Source of the DNA: Alphaproteobacteria bacterium
GTDB taxonomy: Bacteria > Pseudomonadota > Alphaproteobacteria > Rhodobacterales > Rhodobacteraceae
DNA: 64,000 nucleotides
Assembly: GCA_030427145.1 (NCBI GenBank)
Contig: JAUHWT010000003.1
Span: 186,001 to 250,000, forward strand
Reading direction: 5' to 3'
Of this stretch, positions 45,118 through 55,492 are shown piece after piece. The notes under the pieces were generated by a model. That model was not told where the DNA came from and did no database searches. It was given only the letters and a program-made list of their open reading frames with translations. The first letter of the stretch is position 1. Every line of letters begins with the position of its first letter. The translations under genes were made by a program, and so were the position numbers.

Positions 45118-45969
45118 GTGAACGAAAATTCCGGCAAAACCGCCTCGGACGCTCTGGTCCGCGACCCCGAAGGCGGCATTCCGCGTCTTCTGGAAATTAT
45201 GGCCCGGCTCCGTGAGCCGGAGACCGGCTGTCCCTGGGACATTGTCCAGACCTACGAGACCATCGCCCCCTACACCATCGAGGAGGCCTACGAGGTCGCC
45301 GACGCCATTGAGCGTGCGGCCTTCGACGAGCTGCGCTCGGAACTGGGCGATCTGCTCCTTCAGGTGGTCTACCACAGTCGCATGGCGGAAGAGGAAAACC
45401 GCTTCACCTTTGCCGATGTGGTGCGGGACATCTCGGACAAAATGCTCCGCCGCCATCCACACGTGTTTGGCGATGACAGCCGCGACAAGTCACCGGAACA
45501 ACAGGTCGCGGACTGGGAAAAGATCAAGGCGGCCGAACGTGCCGAAAAACCGGAAACCGCCAGTGTCCTCGACGGCGTTGCCGCGGGGCTGCCTGCGCTG
45601 ACCCGCGCCGTCAAACTTCAGAACCGTGCCGCACGTGTTGGATTCGACTGGCCCAATGCCACCTCCGTCCTCGACAAAATTTCTGAGGAAACGGAAGAAC
45701 TCGTTGCCGAGATGAACGGTGGCAACGTGGACAAAATTACCGAGGAATATGGCGATCTGATGTTCGTGATGGCGAACCTTGCCCGCCACCTGAAAATCGA
45801 CCCGGAGGCCGCTCTACGAGCCGCCAATGCCAAGTTCACCCGGCGCTTCGGCGCGGTGGAGACAGCCCTGGCGTCACAGGGCCGCACACCGGATCAAAGC
45901 ACTCTTGAGGAAATGGACGCCCTCTGGGACGCCGCAAAACTTGCCGAGCGCGTCTCAGAAAAGAGCTGA
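45118..45969 (+). CDS. mazG: Nucleoside triphosphate pyrophosphohydrolase MazG
   Basis: This 283-residue enzyme hydrolyses aberrant NTPs to NMP and PPi. It contains two MazG repeats: the first has CPWDIVQTYETIAPYTIEEAYE shortened here as CPWDIVQTYETIAPYT and ELGDLLLQVVYHS, the second LDKISEETEELVAEM and EEYGDLMFVMANLARHL. The Glu-rich metal sites are intact. Start is GTG. The stop overlaps the end of the convergent sulfotransferase gene by 15 bases. Confidence 0.95.
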   Translation: MNENSGKTASDALVRDPEGGIPRLLEIMARLREPETGCPWDIVQTYETIAPYTIEEAYEVADAIERAAFDELRSELGDLLLQVVYHSRMAEEENRFTFADVVRDISDKMLRRHPHVFGDDSRDKSPEQQVADWEKIKAAERAEKPETASVLDGVAAGLPALTRAVKLQNRAARVGFDWPNATSVLDKISEETEELVAEMNGGNVDKITEEYGDLMFVMANLARHLKIDPEAALRAANAKFTRRFGAVETALASQGRTPDQSTLEEMDALWDAAKLAERVSEKS

Positions 45970-46692
45970 CAGAATCAGCAGCAGAACCAGCGCTCCGGCC
46001 CCAAGAGCCGCGAGAATCTTATAGGCGCGTTTTTTGCTGTTACGCACCGACCGCATCAGGTTGGCCCGCTCGTTGACGTTCGGGAATTCCTTCTCCGGCA
46101 CCTCAACGCCCAGAAACTCGCAAAGCGGCTCCCAACCCTGATCGACGGAAAACACAAGCAGGCGCTCGGGCGGGATCGCGGCCTTCACTTCCTCGATATG
46201 GTTCTCGTACCGCGCCTTTGCCTTTTCGCGGTCCTCCATCGTGCCCCGCAGGAACCGCTGCCAGATGAGCTTGCGCGCCATCTCGCCAAACCGCCGCTCC
46301 TTGGAGGTGAAGATTTCCAGCACCTTGTACTGCCAGGTGTTCTGAGTGAAATAGATTGTGTCCATCGTGCTGTCGTACCAAGCATCGGCCCCGCGTGGAT
46401 GCAGGGTCAGCAGCACCTTCGCATCCGGATAGGCCTCAGCCAGTTCCTTCCAGACGCAGCAGGCAGGATTGTCGAGCGCCGCCGAGTAATTCTTGAAGAC
46501 CTTCTCCCAGTCATGCTGGGTCCCCGGCTCGGAATTCGCAACCTGCCGCCAAAACTCGACATGGTCGCGGTTGGCCGGGTTCTGGAGCAGTTCAACCATA
46601 TGATAACAGGGAAACCCGAGCTCGTTGAGCGCGGCATAGGTCGACATTGTCCCCGTACGGCCAAACCCCGCACCGATTACTTTGAGTGTCAC
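45955..46692 (-). CDS. Sulfotransferase-like protein with C-terminal membrane tail
   Basis: This 245-residue protein begins VTLKVIGAGFGRTGTMS, the PAPS-binding P-loop of the sulfotransferase 4 family, and contains the helical core with KVLLTLHPRGADAWYDS. The last ~22 residues (224-245) form one hydrophobic segment after a basic patch (RSVRNSKKRAYK), so it is probably tail-anchored. GTG at 46692 has GGAG seven bases upstream. Substrate unknown. Confidence 0.85.
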   Translation of the reverse strand: MTLKVIGAGFGRTGTMSTYAALNELGFPCYHMVELLQNPANRDHVEFWRQVANSEPGTQHDWEKVFKNYSAALDNPACCVWKELAEAYPDAKVLLTLHPRGADAWYDSTMDTIYFTQNTWQYKVLEIFTSKERRFGEMARKLIWQRFLRGTMEDREKAKARYENHIEEVKAAIPPERLLVFSVDQGWEPLCEFLGVEVPEKEFPNVNERANLMRSVRNSKKRAYKILAALGAGALVLLLILSALF

Positions 46693-47024
46693 AGTATAAC
46701 TCCGATCAGCTTTTCGAATCCCCAAACAACGTTACAGCCCTTATCCCCCCGTGGTCCACGATTGGAAACAAACATGCTAAACGCGCCTCAAATACGCACA
46801 AAATCACCAACTGTTTTTGTCGCCATTACCCGCAAAATCTTTGGGCAATTGCGCGTCAAACGGGCGGTCCGGCCCAATTAATTGCAATGGCACAACTTTA
46901 ACGCTCACAGCACCCCCGGTCAGTCGCAGTATGTCCGTGAATCAGGTAGTATGAAACTGAAGCCCAAAAATATGTGATGCACAGCACCGACAGCGTCTTT
47001 TCCGCATTTTCGGAGGTATCTACG
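46693..47024. other. Divergent intergenic region before the PHB depolymerase gene
   Basis: No gene is supported here. It holds the promoters of the sulfotransferase-like and depolymerase genes. A 10-base perfect palindrome CAATTAATTG lies at 46875-46884; a GGAGG for the depolymerase gene is at 47012-47016. Nothing else stands out. Confidence 0.5.
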
Positions 47025-48038
47025 ATGAAAAACCCGCTGCACCCGGCGATTCTGTCCCTGTTTGTCAGCGGCATCGCAACCGCTGAACCCCTGCCGAATC
47101 TCAATCTCGAACCAGGCACGACCACGGTATCCGGCCTGTCCAGCGGCGCATTCATGGCCGTTCAGCTTCAGGTCGCCTTTTCCGGCACGATCTCCGGGGC
47201 CGGCATCGTCGCCGGCGGCCCCTATGACTGCGCGGCCGGCGCGGTCTGGCGCGCGCTCTTTGTCTGCATGGATCCGTTTCTCATTGAACCCGACGCCGGG
47301 GCCTCGGTTGCGATGATCCAGGTCATGGCCGCGGAAGACCTCATTGATCCCATCGACGGCATCACCCCCGATCGGCTTTACCTGTTCCACGGTCAGGCCG
47401 ATGATACTGTCGCACGCGTCACCATGGATACGCTGAGCCAAACCTACACGCTGCTCGGTGTCAGCCCCGATGACATGGCCTATGTCACCTCAATCGACGC
47501 GGGACATGGCTTTGTGACCGAACGCGGCCCCGTGCCCTGCAATGAAACCCGTCCCGATTTTCTCATCGACTGTGACTTCGACCAGGCGGGTGATATCCTC
47601 AATCAACTCTACGCCGACCTCCAACAACCCGTTGAACCAGGGGACGAAGGTTTCGTCACCTTCGACCAGTCGGGCTACACGGAAAACGCGCCAGGCATGG
47701 ATGACACCGCATTTGCCTACATTCCCGAGAACTGCGCGGAGGGCGAAACCTGTCGCCTGCATATTGCCCTCCACGGTTGCAAACAGGGGCGCGAGACCAT
47801 CGGTGAGGACTATGCCCGGCTCACAGGCTACAACCGATGGGCCGAAGCCAACGGCATCGTGATCCTGTACCCGCAGGCCATCAAAATCCCGTCGCCCTGG
47901 TTCAACCCGTTTGGCGGCAACCCCAACGGCTGCTGGGACTGGTGGGGCTATTCCGGCCGCGACCATCTCAGCAAATCCGCACCGCAACTCGCCGCCATTG
48001 CCAACATGGCCACCGCCCTCGGCGCACCACTCGATTAG
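47025..48038 (+). CDS. Secreted poly(3-hydroxybutyrate) depolymerase-like esterase
   Basis: This 337-residue protein has a short signal peptide (about 1-20, ending ATA) and an alpha/beta-hydrolase fold. The lipase box GLSSGA gives S39; D126/D127 in FHGQADDTV and H161 in DAGHGF complete a triad laid out as in the Penicillium funiculosum-type PHB depolymerase. IALHGCKQ and NPNGCWDWWGYSG are also family motifs. It likely degrades extracellular PHB or related polyesters. The ATG at 47025 has GGAGG eight bases upstream. It is convergent with nrdJ. Confidence 0.87.
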   Translation: MKNPLHPAILSLFVSGIATAEPLPNLNLEPGTTTVSGLSSGAFMAVQLQVAFSGTISGAGIVAGGPYDCAAGAVWRALFVCMDPFLIEPDAGASVAMIQVMAAEDLIDPIDGITPDRLYLFHGQADDTVARVTMDTLSQTYTLLGVSPDDMAYVTSIDAGHGFVTERGPVPCNETRPDFLIDCDFDQAGDILNQLYADLQQPVEPGDEGFVTFDQSGYTENAPGMDDTAFAYIPENCAEGETCRLHIALHGCKQGRETIGEDYARLTGYNRWAEANGIVILYPQAIKIPSPWFNPFGGNPNGCWDWWGYSGRDHLSKSAPQLAAIANMATALGAPLD

Positions 48039-48041
48039 GGA

Positions 48042-50930
48042 TCAGCCGCAGCTGCCGGTATAGCCGCAGGCCGTGCAGAAATCGCATCCGTCCCGCCGGA
48101 TCACCGCCGCATGGCCACATTCGGGGCACGTCCGTCCGGCCACGATCCCCAAGGGCGCCGTGCCTACGGCGGGCGCCTCTTCCGGCACCGGCGCATCGCT
48201 CCAGATGGTCGAACTGCCTGACACGGGAAACCCATCGCTGTCAAGAAGCCCAAGCATCGCATAGCGGTGGATCAACAACCGCGCCACATAGGCGATCGTC
48301 GACGGCTGAACCGACTGCTTCGCACTCCCCGGCTGGCGCGCAAAGAAATCCCCCTGCGCCTCCGGCAGATCCTTCAGACCACGCAGTTTCTTCCCGATCC
48401 AGGCCGGATCGATCACGCGCATGTCGAGGCTCAAACTCTTGGTCAGTCCGTTGAACTCCAACGGATACGCCCCGGACAGCCACACGCTGAACGGACGCTT
48501 CGTGCCATCCGGCAGCAGACATTCCTTCACGAACATTGCGAAATCATCGCCCGTGGTCGGGTTGAGAATATCCACCGTCCAGCTCAGCGTGCCCTCAACT
48601 CCCGATTTGGGCTCCTTGCGCGAGAACAGCGCATTCACCAGCGGCGTTTCGGCCTCCTCGTCGTCGAAAACCCCAAGGCTCTCGCACCGGAATTTTACCA
48701 CTTTGGCAAAGGCACTCACGTTCCCCGCAACCGGTACGAGATTACCCTCCGGCGGCATCGGCATGTGGTATGGCGCGCCTGGGGTTTTCTCGAGGCTTTC
48801 CAGCTTCATGCGCAGCCAGTCCGAGTCCTGCGCCCGCATGTCCATGGAAAGGTTCTTCGCCAGCGCACCCAGGCCGCGCGGCGTCTGCTCGCCATTTGCC
48901 CAGACCTCAAACGGCTGGTTGCGCCCGTTCTCCACGTGCCCGACGAACACCGCAAACCGGTTCCCCGGTGCTTCCACCATATAGGTCCAGGACGGCGACC
49001 CCGCCTTCAGGCTCGGCCGGTGCGGCCAGCGCAGGGCGGCGAGAGCCACCTGCGGCGCGTCGCTCACCTGAATGCGCCGATCCTCATCGGACTGGTCGAG
49101 ATCCTCACCCGCCTTGCTCTCCACCGACAGAACCGACCCGAGCACGGTATTCGGCCGATAGGTCGTGATCCCTTTCAGCCCGCGCTTCCAGGCCTGAAGG
49201 TACAGATCCTCGAAATCCTCAAACGGATAGTCCTCCGGGACGTTCACCGTCTTGGAAATTGCCGCGCAGATATAGGGCTGGATCGCCGCCTGCATTTCCA
49301 TGTGGTCCATCGCGGAAATCTCAAGCGCGTTGCGAAACGCTTCCGGCAATTCGTCCGAATTGCCGCCCCGCGCCTTCCACAGCCGCCAGGCATGATCCTC
49401 AACCTGATACTCGCGGGTTGTGTTGTCGGCCTCCCGCTTCTTGCGGGTGTAGTACCAGGAAAATGCCGGCTCGATGCCGTTGGAGGCGTTGTCCGCAAAG
49501 GCGAGCGAAATCGTCCCGGTCGGTGCAATCGACAGAAGGTGACTGTTGCGGATACCATATTTGCGGATGTCCGCGCGAATATCCTCCGGCAACCGCTTCG
49601 CCATGCCAGACGCCAGATACCGCTCCGCATCGAAGAGTTTGAAAGCACCCTTCTCCTTTGCCAGCGCGACCGACGCGCGATAGGCCGCATCCCGCATGGT
49701 CCGCGTTACATCCGCCGCAAACTCCCGCGCCTCAACACTGTCGTATTTGAGCCCCATCAGGATCAGCGCATCGCCGAGCCCCGTGAACCCCAGACCCACG
49801 CGGCGCTTGTTCGCCGCCTCCGTCGCCTGCTCCGGCAGGGGCCAGACCGTCGCGGTCAACACGTTGTCGAGCATCCGGATCGCGGTCGCCACGCAATCCG
49901 CGAAGGCTTCCGCCCGGAAGACCGCATCGACGCCAAATGCGTTGTCCACAAACCGCGTTAGATTGATCGACCCGAGGCAGCAGCATCCGTAGTCAGGAAT
50001 GGGGATCTCCCCGCAGGGATTGGTCGCCTCGATCCGCTCACAGTAATGCAGGTTGTTCTCGCCATTGATGCGGTCAAGGAACAACACGCCCGGCTCGGCC
50101 GCGTCATAGGTGTTGCGGGCAATGATCTGCCACAGCTCCCGCGCCCTGATCGTGGCATAAATCCACTTGCCGTCCTCACGCTGACGCGCACCGGCCCGCA
50201 TCTGAGCCGGCCCTGGCTCGGCCTCATGCACGAGGTCAAAGTCCTCATCCGCGTCCACGGCGGCCATAAAGGCGTCGCTCACGCCCACGGAAATGTTGAA
50301 GTTGTTGAGCCGCCCGGCCTGGGATTTAGCGCCAACAAACTCCATGATGTCCGGGTGGTCACAGCGCAACACGCCCATCTGCGCCCCACGCCGCGACCCG
50401 GCGGATTCCACCGTGGCGCAGGACTGGTCAAACACATGCATGTAGCTGATCGGGCCCGACGCGGAACTGTCCGTGCCATGCACCCGCGCGCCCCTTGGCC
50501 GGATCGTGGAGAAATCATAACCCACGCCACCGCCCCGGCGCATGGTTTCCGCAGCCTCCCGCAGGGCGGTGTAAATTCCAGGCTTGCCGTCGGAATTACC
50601 GGAAATCGAGTCGCCCACCGGTTGCACGAAGCAGTTGATCAGCGTGACCTCACGAATATCCGACCCCGCCGCCGAATTGATCCGCCCGCCGGGAATAAAC
50701 CCGGTCTCGAGCGCGCGCAGAAACTCCGGCTCGTGTTTTGCCGGATCATCCTCGACCTTCGCCAACCCCCTGGCTACCCGCGCCCGCACGGCCCGGACCA
50801 TTTCCGGGCCATCGAGATCCTTCTCCGCACCTTTCGCGTATTTCTCCCGCAGAACATCCAGACTGACCTCCTGCCAGGGCATTTCATCTGACGGGGCAAC
50901 GTCGAAATTCCTGCGGTCAGGCCTGTTCAT
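48042..50930 (-). CDS. nrdJ: Adenosylcobalamin-dependent ribonucleoside-diphosphate reductase
   Basis: This 962-residue class II enzyme makes deoxyribonucleotides with vitamin B12 as radical generator. It has the substrate-reducing Cys C100 (LINCFVQP), [21 protein letters not shown] in the middle and a Cys-rich redox tail (CPECG ... [13 protein letters not shown], 935-961). Between the catalytic core and the tail it has two tandem TSCPD-type domains (about 648-717 and 784-856). A NrdR-like site lies about 100 bases upstream. No cobalamin riboswitch is visible. Confidence 0.96.
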   Translation of the reverse strand: MNRPDRRNFDVAPSDEMPWQEVSLDVLREKYAKGAEKDLDGPEMVRAVRARVARGLAKVEDDPAKHEPEFLRALETGFIPGGRINSAAGSDIREVTLINCFVQPVGDSISGNSDGKPGIYTALREAAETMRRGGGVGYDFSTIRPRGARVHGTDSSASGPISYMHVFDQSCATVESAGSRRGAQMGVLRCDHPDIMEFVGAKSQAGRLNNFNISVGVSDAFMAAVDADEDFDLVHEAEPGPAQMRAGARQREDGKWIYATIRARELWQIIARNTYDAAEPGVLFLDRINGENNLHYCERIEATNPCGEIPIPDYGCCCLGSINLTRFVDNAFGVDAVFRAEAFADCVATAIRMLDNVLTATVWPLPEQATEAANKRRVGLGFTGLGDALILMGLKYDSVEAREFAADVTRTMRDAAYRASVALAKEKGAFKLFDAERYLASGMAKRLPEDIRADIRKYGIRNSHLLSIAPTGTISLAFADNASNGIEPAFSWYYTRKKREADNTTREYQVEDHAWRLWKARGGNSDELPEAFRNALEISAMDHMEMQAAIQPYICAAISKTVNVPEDYPFEDFEDLYLQAWKRGLKGITTYRPNTVLGSVLSVESKAGEDLDQSDEDRRIQVSDAPQVALAALRWPHRPSLKAGSPSWTYMVEAPGNRFAVFVGHVENGRNQPFEVWANGEQTPRGLGALAKNLSMDMRAQDSDWLRMKLESLEKTPGAPYHMPMPPEGNLVPVAGNVSAFAKVVKFRCESLGVFDDEEAETPLVNALFSRKEPKSGVEGTLSWTVDILNPTTGDDFAMFVKECLLPDGTKRPFSVWLSGAYPLEFNGLTKSLSLDMRVIDPAWIGKKLRGLKDLPEAQGDFFARQPGSAKQSVQPSTIAYVARLLIHRYAMLGLLDSDGFPVSGSSTIWSDAPVPEEAPAVGTAPLGIVAGRTCPECGHAAVIRRDGCDFCTACGYTGSCG

Positions 50931-51032
50931 CTGCGAAAATCCCTGATTGGTGTGAGAGCGTCCAGAATACGCCCGCCGCCTCTTTCGGTCAATTCATGGT
51001 TACCGCCGAATTCGCGGATGACGCCGGTTTGT

Positions 51033-51048
51033 TTCCACTATATTGTGT
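51033..51048. promoter_or_regulatory. Candidate NrdR box upstream of nrdJ
   Basis: On the minus strand ACACAATATAGTGGAA has a perfect first half and imperfect second half of the NrdR consensus ACACWATATWTTGTGT. It is about 103 bases before nrdJ and 36 bases before the divergent DUF1489 gene. NrdR represses ribonucleotide reductase genes. Only one copy is seen, whereas boxes usually occur in pairs. Confidence 0.4.
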
Positions 51049-51083
51049 CACACCGCGTCACGTCCACAGGAGATAGCGCAAAC

Positions 51084-51524
51084 ATGACGGCAGCGGTCAA
51101 CCTGGTGAAACTATGCGTCGGAGTGGAATCCGTCGATGAACTGCGGCAGTGGCAGGAGGCCCGCGCGGCGCAGCGTGCGGCTGACGGCATTGATCCCCGC
51201 CCGCGCCACATCACCCGGGCCTGGCCCAAACAGGCCGACGCCCTGCTCGACGGCGGCTCGCTCTACTGGGTCTTCAAGGGCCTGATCCTCGCCCGACAGA
51301 AGGTCGTGGCCCTCGAGGAAAAAATCGGGGAGGACGGCATCCGCCGCTGCGCCCTGATCCTTGATCCCGAACTCATTCGCACCGTGCCACAGCCCCGTCG
51401 CCCGTTCCAGGGATGGCGCTACCTGAACGGCCTGGACGCCCCCGCCGACCTGGACGACGACACGCAAACCGACAACATGCCCCCCGAACTCATGGCCGAA
51501 TTGGCTGAAATCGGAGTGTTGTAA
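51084..51524 (+). CDS. DUF1489 family protein
   Basis: This 146-residue cytoplasmic protein has the family pattern NLVKLCVGVESVDELRQWQ, RHITRAWPKQ, GGSLYWVFKGLILARQ and a C-terminal PRRPFQGWRYL. DUF1489 is alphaproteobacterial and of unknown function. AGGAGA precedes the ATG at 51084. The next gene begins two bases after its stop. Confidence 0.88.
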   Translation: MTAAVNLVKLCVGVESVDELRQWQEARAAQRAADGIDPRPRHITRAWPKQADALLDGGSLYWVFKGLILARQKVVALEEKIGEDGIRRCALILDPELIRTVPQPRRPFQGWRYLNGLDAPADLDDDTQTDNMPPELMAELAEIGVL

Positions 51525-51525
51525 A

Positions 51526-51987
51526 ATGTTTCTGCGACACCTCGCACCACTTGCGGTTGCGGCGGCCTTGAATGTCGTACCTGTCACCGGCGCCGCGGAA
51601 AGCCGCTATGGCTATGACTGGGACGCTTTGGGCCAGGAGTTCTGCCACCTTACCCTCGCGGGAGACACCTCCGCAATGGCGCCGGTGCTGACAGACTCCC
51701 TTGTCGACCTGATCCGACGGGCTTCCGGCAACCCGGAAATGCCCTCCGGCCGCACCCTGTTCCAGACTTACCAAAATGAGGTCAGCGAGTGCACGGCGAA
51801 GACTCTGAGTTCCGCAATCGTTGAGATCAAACGAAAAAACTTCGGAGCCATTGGCGAACCGGCCTGGACGGAATACCTGGTCGTCGTTCCCCAGGCGGAC
51901 GGTACCACCCGCATCGACGACGTCCTTTTCGCCACCCGCCGCAGCGACACCCTGCGCGCCCGCCTCAACGCATGGGCGGCAAGATAA
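51526..51987 (+). CDS. Hypothetical secreted protein
   Basis: I do not recognise this 153-residue protein. It has a signal peptide (about 1-23, ending GAA), then a short alpha/beta domain with two Cys (CHLTLAGD, SECTAK) that could form a disulfide in the periplasm. A GGAGTG in the end of the DUF1489 gene serves as ribosome site, so it is coupled to it. Confidence 0.72.
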   Translation: MFLRHLAPLAVAAALNVVPVTGAAESRYGYDWDALGQEFCHLTLAGDTSAMAPVLTDSLVDLIRRASGNPEMPSGRTLFQTYQNEVSECTAKTLSSAIVEIKRKNFGAIGEPAWTEYLVVVPQADGTTRIDDVLFATRRSDTLRARLNAWAAR

Positions 51988-52021
51988 TCCGAAAGAAGGC
52001 GGTCGCGTCCAGCACCGGGGC

Positions 52022-52729
52022 CTAAACCCCCGGCACCTCGGCACCAATCCGGCTACAGACCTCGACGAGAGCTTCCCGCTCGCCATCGCCCCATTCCGCC
52101 GCACCCGAAAGAAACAGTGTCGCACCGCTCTTGAGGATCAGACCGTCATCGAGAACCCGCAAATGGTTTTCCCGCAGCGTTGATCCCGTGGAGGTAATAT
52201 CCGCCACTGCCTCCGCCGTCAGGTTCCGCACCGTTCCCTCAGTCGCGCCCTGGCTGTCCACAAGCTGGTAATCCGCGACACCGTGGCTGCGGAAAAACTC
52301 GCGCACCAGGTGGTGGTACTTCGTGGCCACCCGCAGACGGTGTCCGTGCACCGCCCGAAAACGCGCCGCCGCTGCGTCCAGATCGGACATGCTCACCACA
52401 TCAACCCAGAATGCGGGCACCGCCACCACCAGATCGGCAAAGCCAAATCCCATTGGCGACAGTTCCACCAAGCGCTCCGACCAGCGCGCAATCTCCTCGC
52501 GCACCAGGTCCTGCCCGGTCACGCCCAGATGCAACCGCCCGGCTGCCAGTTCCCCCGGAATTTCCCCGGCGGAAATAAGCACCAGTTCGACCCCCTCGAT
52601 CCCCTCGACCTGGCCCTGATACTCCCGGCCCATCCGGCTTTTGGAAATGCGAATGCCGCGCTCGCCGAACCAGTCGATCGTGCCTTCCTGCAAACGCCCC
52701 TTGGACGGAATTCCCAGCTTTACGCTCAT
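52022..52729 (-). CDS. hisG: ATP phosphoribosyltransferase, short form
   Basis: This 235-residue catalytic subunit carries out the first step of histidine biosynthesis. It begins LGIPSKGRLQEGTIDWF and has DLVVAVPAFWVDV, DSQGATEGTVRNLTAEAVADIT shortened here as DSQGATEGTVRNL, and lacks the C-terminal regulatory domain, so it needs HisZ. It overlaps hisZ by four bases and is the last gene of hisS-hisZ-hisG. Confidence 0.95.
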   Translation of the reverse strand: MSVKLGIPSKGRLQEGTIDWFGERGIRISKSRMGREYQGQVEGIEGVELVLISAGEIPGELAAGRLHLGVTGQDLVREEIARWSERLVELSPMGFGFADLVVAVPAFWVDVVSMSDLDAAAARFRAVHGHRLRVATKYHHLVREFFRSHGVADYQLVDSQGATEGTVRNLTAEAVADITSTGSTLRENHLRVLDDGLILKSGATLFLSGAAEWGDGEREALVEVCSRIGAEVPGV

Positions 52730-53871
52730 GCCCCCGCCCTCCGAAGTGCCGCCAGCGCCTCAACCCGGATCATACCGCCCACCGCGGTCATGCCATCGCC
52801 CTGGCTCAGCGTCCGCGTCAGCGCATCGTACCGCCCGCCACTGGCCAGGGCGGGCAGATCCGGTGCATCGACAGCCTCGGCCCCGAATACAAACCCGTCA
52901 TAATATTCCAGCGTCGTGCGCCCAAAGCTGCCCTCAAAGGCCAGTTCCTCCGGGTCAATGCCGCGCGCCTCAAAAGCCGCCAGCCGCGCTTCCAGACGGT
53001 CAACCGCCTGCGCAAATCCGGCCTGCCCGTCCTGAAGATCCCGCAACCGCGCGAGAGCCTCAGTCGAGCTTCCCTTCACCGCCAGAACGGCCTCCAGAAA
53101 CGACACCGCGCCCGGATCGAGCGGGGCGGTTTCACTCTCTTCCGCCAGCGCCCGTACCCGTCGCGCAACCTCGTCAGCCGAACGCAGTCCAACCGGCTTG
53201 CCCGCGTCCCGTATCGCGGCATCGAGCCCGCCGGAGTTCAGAACCTCAACCAGCTCCCGCCGTTTTTCCACATGCAGCGCATGATCCACGCCGTACCGGC
53301 GCAGGAGCGACTGAAACCGCTGCGGCCGCCACAAATGCCGACGCAGCGCCGCCTTGCGCGCGTCACTTGCATCAAGCGCGTCAATCGCCGAAATCGCCAG
53401 TCCCATGTCGCCGGTCACGAACCGCACACCCGCGTCGCCAACCGCCTCCAAAATCAGAGCCAGCACCTCCGCGTCCGCCGTCGCCTGATCCGACGCGCCA
53501 AACAGCTCAAACCCCGCCTGAAGGTATTCGCGCGGCCTCTCCGACCCAAACTCCTGCCGCCGCCAGACCGGCCCGCAATAGGCATAGCGGGCCTCCTCCA
53601 GTTCAGCCGCCGCATGCAGCCTCACCAGCGGCACCGTGAAATCCGGCCGCAGCATCATTTCAGCCCGGTCATCACGGGTCACAAAAGCCCGCGCCCGGAT
53701 GTCCTCACCATAAAGATCGAGCAGAACATCCGCCGGCTGCAAGACCTCGGGTTCCACCCGGTCCGCGCCCGACGACATCAGCACACCGAGAACCGACGAA
53801 ATCTCTGCATCAAGCTGCGACAGGCCCGCACCCATGCGGGCGCCCTTCAGATAGGCGCGATCGGTTACCAT
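52726..53871 (-). CDS. hisZ: HisZ, regulatory subunit of ATP phosphoribosyltransferase
   Basis: This 381-residue protein is a histidyl-tRNA-synthetase-like paralogue without aminoacylation activity that activates the short HisG. It has EVLQPADVLLDLYGEDIR, FVTRDDRAEMMLRPDFTVP split here as RAEMMLRPDFTVP, and the C-terminal LASGGRYDALTRT. It starts three bases after the hisS stop and overlaps hisG. HisZ-type regulation senses histidine. Confidence 0.95.
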   Translation of the reverse strand: MVTDRAYLKGARMGAGLSQLDAEISSVLGVLMSSGADRVEPEVLQPADVLLDLYGEDIRARAFVTRDDRAEMMLRPDFTVPLVRLHAAAELEEARYAYCGPVWRRQEFGSERPREYLQAGFELFGASDQATADAEVLALILEAVGDAGVRFVTGDMGLAISAIDALDASDARKAALRRHLWRPQRFQSLLRRYGVDHALHVEKRRELVEVLNSGGLDAAIRDAGKPVGLRSADEVARRVRALAEESETAPLDPGAVSFLEAVLAVKGSSTEALARLRDLQDGQAGFAQAVDRLEARLAAFEARGIDPEELAFEGSFGRTTLEYYDGFVFGAEAVDAPDLPALASGGRYDALTRTLSQGDGMTAVGGMIRVEALAALRRAGA

Positions 53872-53874
53872 GGC

Positions 53875-55371
53875 TCAGGCCCCGTCCCGCGACAGCATGG
53901 ACTTCACATGTGCGACCAGATCACCGCGCGCAATCTCCTGCTGCGCCGGCTGCGCCTTCCAGTCATCGTTGCTCTCGATGTTTGCGGCAAGCTTCGCGCC
54001 CAGCACCAGGTCCTTGACCTGAACCACACCGCGCTCCAGTTCATTGCCGCCCTCGACAATCGCCACCGGGCTGCTGCGCTGGTCCGCATATTTCATCTGC
54101 TTGGCCATGTTGCCTCCGCCAAGGAAGACCTCCGCGCGAATACCGGCATTGCGCAACTCCGCCGCCATCGCCTGGTAATCGGCCATGCGGCCCTTGTCCA
54201 TCACGGTCACGACCACCGGCCCGGCGCCCTGTTCCGCAAGTCGACCCTTCGCCTTCAATGCGGCCAGCAGACGGTCCACACCAACCGAAACACCCGTCCC
54301 CGGCACCTTCTCGCCCGTGAACCGCGTGATCAGATCGTCATAGCGACCGCCACCGGCCACCGAACCAAACTGCTGCCTGCGGCCCTTTTCGTCGAGAACC
54401 TCAAAGGTCAGTTCCGCCTCAAACACCGGACCGGTGTAATAGCCAAGTCCACGCACCACGGAAGGATCAATCATAAACCCGGTCTGCCCCCGCGCCGTCA
54501 GCAGATCGCCAATGGTCTCAAGCTCCTGAACACCCTCCAGCCCCGTGATCGACCCGGACACCAGCTCACGCAGCCGCGTACAGGTCGCCGCACCGTCATC
54601 GCGCCGCGCGCCCATGAATTCCACGATCAGAGACGCCTGCTCATCCGCGAGACCGGCACCTTTCGTAAAGTCTCCGCTTTCATCCTTGCGCCCCTCACCG
54701 AGCAGCGCCCGCACACCATCGAGGCCAAGACGGTCAAGTTTGTCGACCGCCCGCATGACAATGCCCCGTTCGTGGGCCTTTGCCTCGGGATCGGCACTGT
54801 CGAGCAGCCCGGCCACTTCGAGAACGCCATTCATGACCTTGCGGTTGTTGATCCGGATCGAATAATCCGCAGCGTCAATCCCCGCCGCCGTCAGAGCGGA
54901 CCCCAACATGCCGCAGATCTCCGCATCCGCCGCCACACTGGCCGAGCCGACCGTATCCGCATCGCACTGGTAAAACTGCCGAAACCGACCCGGCCCCGGC
55001 TTCTCATTGCGCCAGACCGGTCCAACGGCATAGCGCCGGTACGGATTGGGCAGATCGCGCCGGTGCTGCGCAAACGCCCGCGCCAGGGGTGCCGTCAGAT
55101 CATAGCGCAGGGCCATCCAGCCCTCGTCGCCATCCTCCCAGGCAAACACGCCCTCATTCGGCCGGTCCACATCCGGCAGGAACTTTCCCAGAGCCTCCAC
55201 GGTCTCAACCGCGCTGGTTTCCAGCGGATCGAACCCATGAGCGTAGTAAACCTCCGTGATCCGCGACAGCATTTCCGAGCGCGCCACCACGTCCTGACCA
55301 AAATAGTCACGGAACCCGCGCGGCGTTTCCGCACGCGCCCTGCGTGGTTTTTTCACTTTGTTTTTCGCCAT
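53875..55371 (-). CDS. hisS: Histidyl-tRNA synthetase
   Basis: This 498-residue class II enzyme starts [24 protein letters not shown] and has [23 protein letters not shown] and [11 protein letters not shown], the HisS active-site motifs. It charges tRNA-His, and its neighbour HisZ is a paralogue. I chose the ATG at 55371; an ATG 20 codons upstream adds a non-conserved stretch. The hisS-hisZ-hisG order is conserved in Rhodobacterales. Confidence 0.95.
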   Translation of the reverse strand: MAKNKVKKPRRARAETPRGFRDYFGQDVVARSEMLSRITEVYYAHGFDPLETSAVETVEALGKFLPDVDRPNEGVFAWEDGDEGWMALRYDLTAPLARAFAQHRRDLPNPYRRYAVGPVWRNEKPGPGRFRQFYQCDADTVGSASVAADAEICGMLGSALTAAGIDAADYSIRINNRKVMNGVLEVAGLLDSADPEAKAHERGIVMRAVDKLDRLGLDGVRALLGEGRKDESGDFTKGAGLADEQASLIVEFMGARRDDGAATCTRLRELVSGSITGLEGVQELETIGDLLTARGQTGFMIDPSVVRGLGYYTGPVFEAELTFEVLDEKGRRQQFGSVAGGGRYDDLITRFTGEKVPGTGVSVGVDRLLAALKAKGRLAEQGAGPVVVTVMDKGRMADYQAMAAELRNAGIRAEVFLGGGNMAKQMKYADQRSSPVAIVEGGNELERGVVQVKDLVLGAKLAANIESNDDWKAQPAQQEIARGDLVAHVKSMLSRDGA

Positions 55372-55492
55372 AATCCGATCCGGGGTTAACAGTTGCGCGT
55401 CCTCGTACCCCAAAGCCCCGCCAGGGGGCAAGATCAGTCATGGAAGGGTCACAATCCGCGCGGTGCCTTTTGGTTGACGGATGACCTTAGGC

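Noticed and set aside
50931..51083. Cobalamin riboswitch upstream of nrdJ
   Set aside because: The gap is only 153 bases and lacks a B12-box-like sequence; class II enzymes often need no riboswitch.
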